Source: Nocardia neocaledoniensis
GTDB lineage: Bacteria; Actinomycetota; Actinomycetes; Mycobacteriales; Mycobacteriaceae
NCBI RefSeq assembly: GCF_003182135.1
Contig: NZ_QGTL01000002.1
Span: 124,001-188,000, forward strand
Reading direction: 5' to 3'
DNA length: 64,000 nucleotides
The translations under genes were made by a program, and so were the position numbers. Every line of letters starts with the position of its first letter. Within the stretch, counting starts at the first letter, position 1. This document shows positions 44,777 through 54,098 of the stretch, one piece after another. The notes beneath the pieces were generated by a model that ran no database searches, had not been told where the DNA came from, and was given only the letters and a program-made list of their open reading frames with translations.

Positions 44777-45691
44777 ATGGATCTTCTCAGCGACGTCCTG
44801 GCCACCGCGCGAACCGGCAGCCCGGCCTCCGGCATGTTCGTGCGGCACGCACCGTGGGGGCGCCGGTATCCACGCATCGAGAGCGCCGGATTCCATGTGG
44901 TCCTGCAGGGCTCGTGCTGGTTGGTCCGCGCCGGCGCGGAACCCGTGGCGCTGGGCGCCGGCGACGCGGTGTTCATGCCCCGCGGCGTCGCCCACGACCT
45001 GCTCGACCAGCTGGACAGCCCGATCACCGAAACCGCGGGCCCCGAGGACATCCGGCTCGTCGAAGGACCGGGAGCGCCATCGACCCTGCTGTGCGGCTCG
45101 TATCAACTCGCCACCGACCGCACCCATCCCCTGCTGACGGAATTGCCGGAGGTCGTGCACATTCCGGCCCGGCTCGGCACCCACGCGGCGTTACGCGCCG
45201 CCGTCGGCCTGCTCGCCGAGGAACTCACCGACTCCCACCCGGGCGCCGACGCCGCGATCCCTCCCTTGCTGGATCTTCTCCTGCTCTACCTGCTGCGCGC
45301 GTGGCTCGCGGAGAACCACGAGCCGACGGGGTGGGCGGCGGCCGTCGGCGATCCCGACATCTCCCGCGCGCTGCGCGCCGTCCACGACGACCCGGCACAC
45401 CCGTGGACCGTCGAATCCCTCGGCACCCGAGCGGGTCTCAGCCGAGCGGCCTTCGCCAAACGCTTCGCGACGCTGGTCGGGGAACCCCCGCTCACCTATC
45501 TCACCCGCTGGCGCATGCTGACCGCCGCCCGCCTGCTCCGCGACTCCGACCGCCCGCTGTCCAGCGTGGCCGAGCGCACCGGATACAGCTCCGAATATGC
45601 CTTCAGCAAGGCGTTCAAACGCGAATTCGGCACGGCGCCGGGCCGATACCGCGCGCTCGGCGCCGACGTACTGCTGGCCGGAACGCGCTGA
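44777..45691 (+). CDS. AraC family regulator with cupin N-terminal domain
   Basis: 304 residues. Residues 1-150 form the cupin domain of the AraC_binding type (FHVVLQGSCWLVR.., VALGAGDAVFMPRGVAHDL); residues 205-300 form two HTH motifs (WTVESLGTRAGLSRAAFAKRFATLVGEPPLTYLTRWRM.., SVAERTGYSSEYAFSKAFKREFG). The start is the third of several close ATGs, with a TATGTT hexamer seven bases before it, a leaderless arrangement. TGGATATCCA (44740-44749) in the upstream region is a candidate operator. It is divergent from the dehydrogenase-SGNH operon. Confidence 0.9.
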   Translation: MDLLSDVLATARTGSPASGMFVRHAPWGRRYPRIESAGFHVVLQGSCWLVRAGAEPVALGAGDAVFMPRGVAHDLLDQLDSPITETAGPEDIRLVEGPGAPSTLLCGSYQLATDRTHPLLTELPEVVHIPARLGTHAALRAAVGLLAEELTDSHPGADAAIPPLLDLLLLYLLRAWLAENHEPTGWAAAVGDPDISRALRAVHDDPAHPWTVESLGTRAGLSRAAFAKRFATLVGEPPLTYLTRWRMLTAARLLRDSDRPLSSVAERTGYSSEYAFSKAFKREFGTAPGRYRALGADVLLAGTR

Positions 45692-45694
45692 CGC

Positions 45695-46102
45695 TCAGGA
45701 CAGGACGGCAGTCGCCTCGACCTCGACGAGCAGATCCGGTTCACCCAGCGCGGCGACACCGAGCAGGGTGATCGGCTTGACCGGATCGACGCCGAGCTTC
45801 GCCGCGGCCCTGGCCACGCCCTCGCCGAGCAGGGGGAATTTGTCGGCGCTCCAGTCGACGACGTAGATGGTCAGCTTCGCGACGTCGTCGAACGAACCGC
45901 CGACCGCGGCCAGCGCGGTCCCGACATTGAGGTACGCCTGCTCCACCTGCGCCGCGAAATCGCCCGCGCCGACCGGGTTTCCGTCGGCGTCGCGCGCGAC
46001 CTGCCCGGCCAGGAACACCATGCGCGATCCGGTCGCCACCGCCATCTGCCGATACACCTCCGGCTTGGGCAGTCCGTCGGGATTGATCAGTTCCACAGCC
46101 AT
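45695..46102 (-). CDS. RidA/YjgF family protein
   Basis: 135 residues. Conserved features are FLAGQVARDADGNPVGAGDF, QAYLNVGTALAAVGGSFDDVAKLTIYVVD and PDLLVEVEATAV. The family hydrolyses reactive enamines and imines, but this protein lacks the obvious C-terminal arginine motif, so it may belong to a divergent branch. Divergent from a TetR gene. Confidence 0.87.
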   Translation of the reverse strand: MAVELINPDGLPKPEVYRQMAVATGSRMVFLAGQVARDADGNPVGAGDFAAQVEQAYLNVGTALAAVGGSFDDVAKLTIYVVDWSADKFPLLGEGVARAAAKLGVDPVKPITLLGVAALGEPDLLVEVEATAVLS

Positions 46103-46164
46103 GCGCCGCTCCCATCGTCGAGGTGTTTCGTCGATAACATAACAGCGATATGTATTCTTGCGCC

Positions 46165-46773
46165 ATGGCGAGGACGAAGAACCCCGCGGTGCGGTCGATG
46201 CTCATCGAGCGGGCGGCGCTGCTGCTGCGCGAGCGCGAGCCGGTGACGCTGCGCGGGCTCGTCCGCGGCACCGAGGTGTCGACGATGGCGGTCTACACCT
46301 ACTTCGACGGGATGGACGGGCTGTGGCGGGCGGTCCGGCAGGAGGGGTTCACCCGGCTGGCGGCGCGGCTGGCCGACGTGCCCGACACCACCGACCCGGT
46401 GCGCGATCTGGCCGCGCTCGGCGCCGCCTACCTGGCCAACGCCATGGCCAACCCCGATCTCTACCGGGTGATGTTCGACGCGGAGTTCGACCTCGAGGAC
46501 GCGCGGGCCGCCGACGCCACATTGGAGCGGCTGGTGCGCGCCGCGGACGCGGCCAGGGCGGCGGGACGGTTCCGTGCCGAGATCGATCCGCTCGAGCTGG
46601 CCACCCAGAGCTGGACCATCGGGCACGGATTGGCTGCCCTGGTCGCGACCGGACCACTGCCACCGACCACGCTCGACCACGGAATCCCGCTGCTCACAGC
46701 GTTGTTCGTGGCAGCAGGCGACGATCCGGCGCGCTGTGCGCGGTCGGTGGCGGCGGGCTGGCGGCTCAGTTGA
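46165..46773 (+). CDS. TetR family regulator with WHG-like C-terminal domain
   Basis: 202 residues; HTH is [45 protein letters not shown]. The C-terminal WHG-type domain ([25 protein letters not shown]) is common in actinobacterial TetR proteins. A TATTCT hexamer ends six bases before the ATG. A five-codon longer start overlaps the hexamer and is rejected. It likely controls the divergent RidA gene. Its 3' end overlaps the convergent beta-lactamase gene by eight bases. Confidence 0.85.
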   Translation: MARTKNPAVRSMLIERAALLLREREPVTLRGLVRGTEVSTMAVYTYFDGMDGLWRAVRQEGFTRLAARLADVPDTTDPVRDLAALGAAYLANAMANPDLYRVMFDAEFDLEDARAADATLERLVRAADAARAAGRFRAEIDPLELATQSWTIGHGLAALVATGPLPPTTLDHGIPLLTALFVAAGDDPARCARSVAAGWRLS

Positions 46774-47677
46774 GCTGGGCCAGCGCCGCTTTCGTCGCCT
46801 CGGCGACGAGTTCGTTGGACGGTTCGGCGTTCTGGTCCGGCTTCGTGGTGAGGACCGCGAGGACGAGGGGGGCGCGGTTCGGAGGCCAGGCGATGGCCAC
46901 GTCGAGGGCGGAGCCGTAGGCCGGGGTGCCGGTCTTGTCGCCGACGGTCCAGTCCGCGGGCAGGCCCGCCTTGATGCGCTTGGCGCCGGTCCGGCTGGCC
47001 TTCAGCCAGGTGGCCAGCCGTGCGCGCTCGGGTTCGCGCAGGGCGTCACCGAGGACGAGCGCGCGGTAGTCGGCGGCCAGCGCGGCGGCGGTGGTGGTGT
47101 CGCGCACGTCGCCGGGGATGGCGGTGTTGAGTTCGGTCTCCCAGCGGTCCAGCCGGGAGACGGGGTCACCCAGCCGGCGCAGCGAATCGGTGAAACCGGC
47201 TGGGCCACCCAGCAATCGGAGCAGCATGTTGCCCGCGGTGTTGTCGGACTGGGTGATCGCGGCGTCGCACAGCGCGGCGACGGTCATGCCGCTGTCGACG
47301 TGTTTCTCCGTCTCCGGGGAGTTCGCGACGATGTCGGCAGCGGTGTAGTGGACGACCTGGTCGAAGTAGCCGGTGTCGAGCGGGTGTGCCTGGAGCAGGA
47401 CGCCGCACGCCAGGCCCTTGAACGTCGAGGCCATCGGGAACAGTTCGCCCTCGCGGTAGCCGACGGTGCGGCCGCTACCGGTGTCGATGACCATCAGGCC
47501 GAGGCGCGCACCATATTTCGACTCCAGGTCGGCGAACGAGACAGTGGCGGGCGCGGTCGTCGAGGTCTCGGGGGCGGTGGCCGGCGTCTCGCTCGAACAG
47601 GCGGTGAAGGCGACGACGGACAGTGCCAGTACCGCGGCGGCCAGGCGCCTGCGCAGGGGAATCACGGAGGAAGTCAC
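46766..47677 (-). CDS. bla: Class A beta-lactamase lipoprotein
   Basis: 303 residues. A lipobox FTAC (Cys27) anchors it outside the membrane. Catalytic elements are complete: S84TFK87 (Ser70 equivalent), SDN 144-146, omega loop RWETELN with Glu180 (166 equivalent) and Asn184, and K248TG. It hydrolyses beta-lactams. The arrangement is like Nocardia FAR-1 and AST-1 enzymes; I do not claim identity. Divergent from a LysR regulator. Confidence 0.96.
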   Translation of the reverse strand: MTSSVIPLRRRLAAAVLALSVVAFTACSSETPATAPETSTTAPATVSFADLESKYGARLGLMVIDTGSGRTVGYREGELFPMASTFKGLACGVLLQAHPLDTGYFDQVVHYTAADIVANSPETEKHVDSGMTVAALCDAAITQSDNTAGNMLLRLLGGPAGFTDSLRRLGDPVSRLDRWETELNTAIPGDVRDTTTAAALAADYRALVLGDALREPERARLATWLKASRTGAKRIKAGLPADWTVGDKTGTPAYGSALDVAIAWPPNRAPLVLAVLTTKPDQNAEPSNELVAEATKAALAQLN

Positions 47678-47760
47678 CGCTGCAGGACATCACCGACGGT
47701 GGTGGCCGGGCCAATACCAGGCCTCGGCGGGTCCGAGTCGGCATCGATATCGGCGCAGGT

Positions 47761-47790
47761 CGAGCCGATACGAACCGCTGTTCGGCGGCT
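47761..47790. promoter_or_regulatory. Inverted repeat between bla and the LysR gene
   Basis: Arms GAGCCG/CGGCTC and CGAAC/GTTCG around CGCT, in the 166-base divergent region. It could be the LysR binding site. A CGATATCG palindrome lies 10 bases before it. Confidence 0.55.
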
Positions 47791-47843
47791 CGGTCCCCGC
47801 AGACCGGGGATCTGACCTCGCACGCGCTGGTTCAATGACCGGC

Positions 47844-48710
47844 ATGGATCTGCTGCGTCATCTCCGGTTCTTCGTCGCGGTCGCCGACGAGGGCCACTTC
47901 GGGCGCGCCGCCGCGGCGCTGGAGATGACCCAACCACCGCTGTCGCAGGGGCTGCGGCGGCTCGAGCAGTATCTCGACCTCGAGCTCATCCACCGCACCA
48001 GTCAGGGCGCGTTGCTCACCGCCGCGGGCAAGGAGCTGCTCCCCCGCGCCCGGCTGCTCGTCGACGACGCCGACCGGCTGCGCGCCGAAGCGCGGCGCAT
48101 CGCCCAGCGCAGCGGGACCGTGCGGTTCGCGGCCACCGCGGCGCTGCCCGACCGGCTGGTCGCCGCGTGCGTGACCGCGCTGCGCGCGTCGGGCGCCACG
48201 GTGTCGACCACGCTCGGCTCCACCGTCGACGCGGTGGCACAGGTGCGCGCCGGGGTGTGCGACGTGGCGGTCGTCGAGCATCCGGCGCTGGTCGACGGCG
48301 TCGAGGCGGGGCCGATCGTGAAGGTGCCGCGCTGGCTGGTCGTGCCCGCCGAGCATCGGACCACCACCACCGAACGCCCCACCTTCCCCATGCTGACCGG
48401 CCTGCACTTCGCGCATCCGGCGCGCGCGGCCAATCCGCCCGCCTTCGACACCGTGCGCGACCTGCTCCGGGAACGCGGCCTCGACGCACCGCCGCTGCCT
48501 GCCCCGGACGACCGCGCCGTGCTGGCCGCCGTCGCGGCGGGGACGAGCTTCGGCCTGACCACCACCCCGCCGACGCCGACGCCCGGCGTCGCCTGGCTGA
48601 CCCTCGCGCCGCAGTCGGTCGCCCTGCGGGTCAGGATCATTCGCCGCCCCGACGCCGCCGACCACGCGAGCGCGCTGGACCGGGTGCTGTACCGGGAGCG
48701 CCTGCGATGA
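47844..48710 (+). CDS. LysR family regulator (AmpR-like context)
   Basis: 288 residues. The N-terminal HTH is LRFFVAVADEGHFGRAAAALEMTQPPLSQGLRRLEQYLDLELIHRTSQGALLT, then a LysR substrate-binding domain. It is divergent from a class A beta-lactamase gene and overlaps a second beta-lactamase-like gene, as AmpR is arranged with its target. Regulation of either gene is inferred from position. ATG at MDLLRHLRFF; an ATG three codons upstream is an alternative. Confidence 0.9.
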   Translation: MDLLRHLRFFVAVADEGHFGRAAAALEMTQPPLSQGLRRLEQYLDLELIHRTSQGALLTAAGKELLPRARLLVDDADRLRAEARRIAQRSGTVRFAATAALPDRLVAACVTALRASGATVSTTLGSTVDAVAQVRAGVCDVAVVEHPALVDGVEAGPIVKVPRWLVVPAEHRTTTTERPTFPMLTGLHFAHPARAANPPAFDTVRDLLRERGLDAPPLPAPDDRAVLAAVAAGTSFGLTTTPPTPTPGVAWLTLAPQSVALRVRIIRRPDAADHASALDRVLYRERLR

Positions 48711-49597
48711 GCACGGCGGCCGAGCGGATCCGCGCGGTCTTCGCCGACGCGGGCTGCACCGGATGGCTGCACGCGCGTCGCTGCGACGACTCCGGCGACG
48801 AGGTGTGCGTCGGCGGGAGCGAACGCGTGGTCATCGCGTCGGTGTACAAGCTGCTGTTGTTCGTGGCGTTCTGCCGGGAGGTCGCCGGTGGTCGCATCGA
48901 CCCGCGGGCCCGGATCACCGTCGACCCGGCCGAGTGCACGCCGGGCCCGACCGGCCTTGCCGCACTGCATGATCCGGTGACGCTGAGCCGCCGCGATCTG
49001 GCGACCTCCATGATGACGGTCTCCGACAACGCCGCCGCCGACGTCCTGCTCGGCGAGATCGGCCTGGCCGCGGTGACCGAGCTCGCCGCCGAGGTCGGCC
49101 TCACCGAGACCAGGGTCGTCGGCGGCACCGCCGATCAGCACCGCAGCCTGGTCCGCGACACCGACACCCACACCACCGCGGAGGCCTTCGCCGCGCTGGC
49201 CGACAACGACGAGGCCTGGACCATCTCGGCCTACGACCCCTCCTACGCCAGCGCCACCACCCCCGAGGAGATGACCCGCTTCCTCCGTCTGCTGTGGACC
49301 GGCCGGCTCCTGCCCGCCGAGCACACGGCCTTCGCGCGCACGGTGCTGGGCAGGCAGATCTGGCCGCACCGGATCGCCGCCGCGTTCCCGCACCGCGACG
49401 TGCTGGTCGCCGGCAAGACCGGCACCATCGGGGTGATCCGCAACGAGGTGGCGGTGGTGGAGTTCCCCGGCGAAACCCCGGTCGCCGTCGCGGTGTTCAC
49501 GCGTGCGGCCCGCGCCGATCCCACGCTGCCTGTGGTCGACGCGGCCATCGGGGAGGCCGCGCGGATCGCCGTCACCGAACTGCGCCGCCCGCACTGA
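48707..49597 (+). CDS. Beta-lactamase-related serine hydrolase without signal peptide
   Basis: 296 residues. S45VYK48, SDN (106-108) and K237TG are all present in the right order, placing it in the class A beta-lactamase/PBP-like serine hydrolase family. There is no signal peptide, lipobox or membrane segment, so it would stay in the cytosol. I see no convincing Glu166 equivalent. It overlaps the LysR gene by four bases (ATGA). It could be an esterase, a D-peptidase or a decoy; catalytic competence toward beta-lactams is uncertain. Confidence 0.87.
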   Translation: MSTAAERIRAVFADAGCTGWLHARRCDDSGDEVCVGGSERVVIASVYKLLLFVAFCREVAGGRIDPRARITVDPAECTPGPTGLAALHDPVTLSRRDLATSMMTVSDNAAADVLLGEIGLAAVTELAAEVGLTETRVVGGTADQHRSLVRDTDTHTTAEAFAALADNDEAWTISAYDPSYASATTPEEMTRFLRLLWTGRLLPAEHTAFARTVLGRQIWPHRIAAAFPHRDVLVAGKTGTIGVIRNEVAVVEFPGETPVAVAVFTRAARADPTLPVVDAAIGEAARIAVTELRRPH

Positions 49598-49636
49598 CCC
49601 ACCCGAATCGGGCGGCGGTGGCTAGCATCGGTGCTC

Positions 49637-52600
49637 GTGGGTGGAGATTCTTCCGGTTTCGGCCGGGTGCGTGTGATCGGTGTGGTGGCGGGGGTCCTCG
49701 GATTCGTGCTGGCGGTGGCGGCGCCGTTCCTGCCGGTCCGGCAGGAACGGGTGAGCCTGGACTGGCCGCAGCCGCAGTCGCTGCAACTGAGCGCGCCGCT
49801 GGTGGACTACGTGCCGTTGTCGCTGGACCTGAGCGTGCCGTGCACCGCGCTGCGGGACATGACCGGCGCCACCGTGCTGTCGACGGTGCCGCCGCAGGCG
49901 CCGCGCGCCGGGTCGAAGGGCCTGGTCGCCCGCATCGAAGAACGCCCGGACAGCGGCCGCACGCTTGCCGTCGTCCTGCGCGATCGGCTGCTGCTGAGCG
50001 TGCCGGTCGCCGAGATCGCGGGCACCACGGGATCCGTCGCTACCCCACCGGGCGCCGCCACGAATCTCCCCGGCGGGCCTCCCGAGGGCGCGCCGGCGGC
50101 AACCGATCCGCCGCGTGGAACCCCGCCGCCCGGTGGAACGGCGCCGTCGGGAACTGCACGGCCCGGTCCGGAAAACGCTCCCAACGGGCCGGCGCCGACG
50201 GGGGCGCCACCGAACAACAACACCTCTGCGGGGCCTGGCGCACCACCGTCGGGCGCCCCGACCAGCGGAAATCCCGCCGGCTCACCGGAAAATCACGGCG
50301 GCACAGGGGAAACCGCCACCGCCGCAGCCTGTGTGGCGCTGACGATCACGTCGACGGCGACCGGCACCACAGCCGAGATCACCGGGCTGACCCGCGCCGA
50401 CGGGACACCCATGCGGACGACCGTCGACGCCGATGTACGGCCACAGGTCGTCGGCGTCTACACCGAACTCGATCGGGCGCGGATGGGCGATGCGCGGCTG
50501 CACGCCGAGATCGATGCGCGGTTCTCGTCGAGCCCGAGCGGGTGGAAGCTCGCGGCGATGCTCGGTGCGGTGCTGTGCACCCTGCTCGCCCTGATCTGCT
50601 TGCATCGCGGCGACATTCGGGACGGCCGGCGCGCGCGTCGCGTGCTGCCCGCCCGGTGGTGGCGACCCACCGGTCTCGACGCGACCGTCACCGGGACGCT
50701 CGTGGTCTGGCATGTGATCGGCGCGAACAGCTCCGACGACGGCTACATCCTCACCATGGCGCGGGCCTCGCGTGAGGCCGGGTACACGGCCAACTACTAC
50801 CGGTGGTTCCAGGTCGCGGAGGCGCCGTTCGGCTGGCCCTACGAGGTGCTGGCGCAGCTGACCCGCGTCAGCGAGGCGGGCCTGTGGATGCGGTTGCCCG
50901 CGCTGCTCGCCGGTCTGGTGTGCTGGCTGGTCCTCAGCCGGGAGGTGCTGCCGCGCCTGGGTTCCCGCGTCGCGTCGAGCAAGCCGGCCCGCTGGACCGC
51001 GGCCCTGGTGTTCCTCTCGCTCTGGCTGCCCTACAACAACGGCCTGCGCCCGGAACCGCTGATCGCGGTCGGCGCCCTGCTCACCTGGTGCTCCATGGAG
51101 CGCGCCATCGCCACCCGGCGCCTGCTGCCCGCCGCCGTCGCCGTGCTGATCGCCGCGTTCTCCCTGGCCGCCGGGCCGACCGGATTGATCTGTGTCGCAG
51201 CACTTCTCGCCGGTGCGCGGCCCGTGCTCCGCACCATCGCGCGCCGCGCCGCGACCGGCTCGGGACCGGCGTTCCTCCGGTACGCCGCGGTACTGGCGCC
51301 GATCGCCGCCGCGGGCACCCTCGTCCTGATCGTGGTCTTCGCCGACCAGACGTTCTCGACGGTGCTGGAGGCGACCCGGGTCCGTCAGCTCGTCGGCCCC
51401 GACCTGTCCTGGTTCGAGGAGCGCACCCGCTGGGATTCGCTGCTGTCGGTGAACCCCGACGGTTCACTGACCCGCCGTTTCGGCGTCCTCGCCATGCTCC
51501 TGTGCCTGGTCGTCGGTGTCCTGACGGCGGTGCGCCACGGCGGTCGCATCCCCGCCACCGCCCGCGGCCCGGTCGCCCGCGTGCTGGCGGTGACCTTCAT
51601 GGCTCTGCTACTGATGATGTTCACCCCCACCAAGTGGACCCACCACTTCGGCGTCTACGCCGGCCTCGCCGCCGCTCTGGCCGCCGTCACTGCGATGGCC
51701 TTGAGCCGCAACGTGATCCGCGCCGGCCACGTTCGCACGCTCTTCGCCGCCGCGGTCCTCTTCCTGCTGGCCATCAGCACAACAGGCTCCAACGGCTACT
51801 GGTACGTCTCCGGCTACGGCGTCCCCTGGCCCGACCGCGCCCCCAGCCTCGCCGGCGTCGAAGTCTCCACCCTCTTCCTCCTCGCAACGGGCCTGACCCT
51901 GCTGGTCGCACTGCGCCAGTACTACCGATCCGACGGCCCGACCCGCACCGATGGCGCCGTCCAGGCGTACGCGAGCGCCCCCGGCATCGCGAATTCCGCT
52001 GTGCCCAGCGCGCAGCGGGAGCAGTCCTCGCACGCGACGGACCAGGAAGACAGCGCGGCCGTCGACCACGCGGGCACCGCGCACATCGGCACCGAATCGG
52101 CCGCAGGGTCGGACACACCGCACAGCAGCGGGTCTGCCGTCGAGGCCGCCGCCGGGCAAAACGAGGCCGCGGGCACCGTGTCACCGGTGACCGGCGCTCA
52201 CTCCTCGACCGACAGTGCCCCTGAATCGACGCCAGGTGCCAACGAGACGTCGACGGCCGGCACTGCCCACGGCGCACCCGGCTCGGCCGTTCCGGAAACG
52301 AGCGAACGGGACCACCGTTGGGCCAGGCTGCCGGTCGTGGCCCCGCTGACCGTCGCCGCGGCGGCGATGGTGCTGTTCGAAGTGGGCTCGTTGGCCACCG
52401 CGGCGATCTCGCAGTACCCGGCCTATTCCGTCGGGCTGTCCAACTTGCGCACCCTGACGGGTGACCGCTGCGCGATGGCCGATGACGTGCTCGTCGAAAC
52501 CAACACGGCGGATTCCCTTCTCACGCCGTACGCGGGCACGGCGGCCGACGGCCTCGCCGCGGAGAACACCGGCTTCACCCCCAACGGCGTCGGCAGCCTC

Positions 52601-53863
52601 GCCCCGGACCCGGGCCCCGGCCAATCCTCCGCTCCCCCTTCGGGTTCCGGCCCGGCCCCCGGCGGCCCGGGCGGCGCGCCTCCCACCGGTCAAGGCGGCG
52701 CGAGCGCGCCCATGGGCGCCTCTCCCAGCGGACCCGGAACAAGCCCGAACGGACCTGGCAGCACCAGCGGCCCCTCGTCGACCAGCCCCGGCGGCTCAGC
52801 CCCGAGCGGTCCCAGCGGCTCCGGACAGGGCGCCGGCTCGCCGACCGCTCCGGGCGGCTCGAACCCGTCCGGGCCCGCAGCACCTCCGAGTGGGCAGGGT
52901 GGTCCTGGCTCGAGTGGCGGCTCCACGAGTGCGCCCGGCGGCAACACCTCAGGCGGCACCGCACCGGGCGCGGGCGGTGGCGCACCGAGTGGTGGGTCGG
53001 CCTCGGGTCCCGGTGCCGGGCCACAAGGGGTGGCCGGCGTCAACGGGAGCACTGTGGCGCTCCCCTTCGGGCTGGTGCCGGAGCGGACGCCGGTGCTCGG
53101 GAGCTACTCGACCGGCGCGCCGCAACGCAGTCGGTTGACCACGCAGTGGTATCGCCTGGATCTGGCCGCCGCGCAGCGGGATTCGGCGCATCGAGTGCTG
53201 GTGCTCACCGTGGCGGGGCGGATCGAGTCGACGGCGCCGGATGGTTCGTCGATGCCGGGGCAGCGGTTGCGGGTGGAGTTCGCGCGGCGGGCCGACGACG
53301 GCACCGTCACGCCGCTGGGCGAACTGGCGCCGCCGACGGTCGGCGGCGCGCCGGGATGGCGGAATCTGCCGATCGGGTTGGACACCGTGCCGGCCGGAAC
53401 CACGGCGGTGCGGCTGGTCGCCGAGTCGGGCGAACCCGATCCGATGCGGTGGCTGGCCGTCACTCCCCCGCGTCTGCCGAAGCTGTCGCCACTGAACACC
53501 GTGGTCGGCAGCACCGATCCCGTACTCGCGGATTGGCATGTGGGACTGGCCTTCCCGTGCCAGCGCCCGTTCGACCACCGCGGCGGAGTCGCGGAGATGC
53601 CGCTGTGGCGGATCCAGCCCGACAAGCTCAACGCGCAGGTCTCCGAGACCTGGCAGGGCGAGACCGGCGGCGGCCCACTCGGCTGGACCGGTCTGCTCAT
53701 GCAGTCGCGCACCATCCCCGCCTACCTCGCCGACGACTGGACCAGGGACTGGGGCGAAATCCAACGCCTCACCCGCCTGATCGCCGCCCCACCAGCGGAA
53801 CTCACCGTCCGCACGGCGAACACCTGGGGCTGGTCCGACGAGAGCCCCATCAGGACAGGCTGA
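49637..53863 (+). CDS. emb: Arabinosyltransferase of the Emb family with three low-complexity insertions
   Basis: About 1,408 residues; mycobacterial Emb proteins have about 1,070-1,100. It transfers arabinose from decaprenylphosphoryl arabinose into arabinogalactan or lipoarabinomannan. Matching blocks are HVIGANSSDDGYILTMARAS with the catalytic Asp pair, the FRWF-like YRWFQVAEAPFGWPYEVL, WLPYNNGLRPEPLIAVGALLT, VVFADQTFSTVLEATRVR and FTPTKWTHHFGVYAGL. The Met of DDGYILxM, position 306 in M. tuberculosis EmbB, is kept. Inserts lie at residues about 135-230, 762-891 and 987-1133. The GTG start follows a TAGCAT hexamer by 8 bases. Confidence 0.96.
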   Translation: MGGDSSGFGRVRVIGVVAGVLGFVLAVAAPFLPVRQERVSLDWPQPQSLQLSAPLVDYVPLSLDLSVPCTALRDMTGATVLSTVPPQAPRAGSKGLVARIEERPDSGRTLAVVLRDRLLLSVPVAEIAGTTGSVATPPGAATNLPGGPPEGAPAATDPPRGTPPPGGTAPSGTARPGPENAPNGPAPTGAPPNNNTSAGPGAPPSGAPTSGNPAGSPENHGGTGETATAAACVALTITSTATGTTAEITGLTRADGTPMRTTVDADVRPQVVGVYTELDRARMGDARLHAEIDARFSSSPSGWKLAAMLGAVLCTLLALICLHRGDIRDGRRARRVLPARWWRPTGLDATVTGTLVVWHVIGANSSDDGYILTMARASREAGYTANYYRWFQVAEAPFGWPYEVLAQLTRVSEAGLWMRLPALLAGLVCWLVLSREVLPRLGSRVASSKPARWTAALVFLSLWLPYNNGLRPEPLIAVGALLTWCSMERAIATRRLLPAAVAVLIAAFSLAAGPTGLICVAALLAGARPVLRTIARRAATGSGPAFLRYAAVLAPIAAAGTLVLIVVFADQTFSTVLEATRVRQLVGPDLSWFEERTRWDSLLSVNPDGSLTRRFGVLAMLLCLVVGVLTAVRHGGRIPATARGPVARVLAVTFMALLLMMFTPTKWTHHFGVYAGLAAALAAVTAMALSRNVIRAGHVRTLFAAAVLFLLAISTTGSNGYWYVSGYGVPWPDRAPSLAGVEVSTLFLLATGLTLLVALRQYYRSDGPTRTDGAVQAYASAPGIANSAVPSAQREQSSHATDQEDSAAVDHAGTAHIGTESAAGSDTPHSSGSAVEAAAGQNEAAGTVSPVTGAHSSTDSAPESTPGANETSTAGTAHGAPGSAVPETSERDHRWARLPVVAPLTVAAAAMVLFEVGSLATAAISQYPAYSVGLSNLRTLTGDRCAMADDVLVETNTADSLLTPYAGTAADGLAAENTGFTPNGVGSLAPDPGPGQSSAPPSGSGPAPGGPGGAPPTGQGGASAPMGASPSGPGTSPNGPGSTSGPSSTSPGGSAPSGPSGSGQGAGSPTAPGGSNPSGPAAPPSGQGGPGSSGGSTSAPGGNTSGGTAPGAGGGAPSGGSASGPGAGPQGVAGVNGSTVALPFGLVPERTPVLGSYSTGAPQRSRLTTQWYRLDLAAAQRDSAHRVLVLTVAGRIESTAPDGSSMPGQRLRVEFARRADDGTVTPLGELAPPTVGGAPGWRNLPIGLDTVPAGTTAVRLVAESGEPDPMRWLAVTPPRLPKLSPLNTVVGSTDPVLADWHVGLAFPCQRPFDHRGGVAEMPLWRIQPDKLNAQVSETWQGETGGGPLGWTGLLMQSRTIPAYLADDWTRDWGEIQRLTRLIAAPPAELTVRTANTWGWSDESPIRTG
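50040..50325 (+). repeat. Emb insertion 1: Pro/Gly/Thr-rich segment
   Basis: Encodes a low-complexity run such as TPPGAATNLPGGPPEGAPAAT and PNGPAPTGAPPNNNTSAGP inside the N-terminal extracytoplasmic domain, between conserved strands (VPVAEIAG and TATAAACVALTIT). Confidence 0.85.
51919..52310 (+). repeat. Emb insertion 2: Ser/Ala/Thr/Glu-rich segment
   Basis: Encodes about 130 residues of Ala, Ser, Thr and His-rich sequence between two membrane helices, where mycobacterial Emb has a short loop. Confidence 0.85.
52600..53035 (+). repeat. Emb insertion 3: Gly/Pro/Ser-rich collagen-like segment
   Basis: Encodes about 145 residues of GPG, GSG, PSG and PGG tripeptides in the C-terminal carbohydrate-binding region, just after TGFTPNGVGSLAPDPG and before VNGSTVALPFGLVPER. 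Confidence 0.87.
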
Positions 53864-54054
53864 TTCGCCCGCCCACACCGCTGACCCTGCCGTCCACGGC
53901 TCGGCGGGTCAGCGGCGACGGCTGATCCGGTGGACCACCTACACCGCGGTCCGCTCGTCCGACATCCAGGCGCAGATGGCCTCGACGGCCGTGCCCCGGA
54001 GGTCGGCACCCCGCCAGACACGGAGTTCCGGCGCAACGCGCCCCCGGACAGCAG

Positions 54055-54087
54055 AAGACCGCCGCCCAGGATGGGAACGGCGGTCTT
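54055..54087. terminator. Terminator between emb and the mycolyltransferase gene
   Basis: 10-bp arms AAGACCGCCG and CGGCGGTCTT with a 13-base loop; it serves both convergent genes. The rest of the 235-base gap shows no convincing gene. Confidence 0.7.
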
Positions 54088-54098
54088 CGGTGGCGGTC

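Noticed and set aside
53864..54098. Short open frames between emb and the mycolyltransferase gene
   Set aside because: They lack ribosome sites and motifs and overlap a terminator hairpin.
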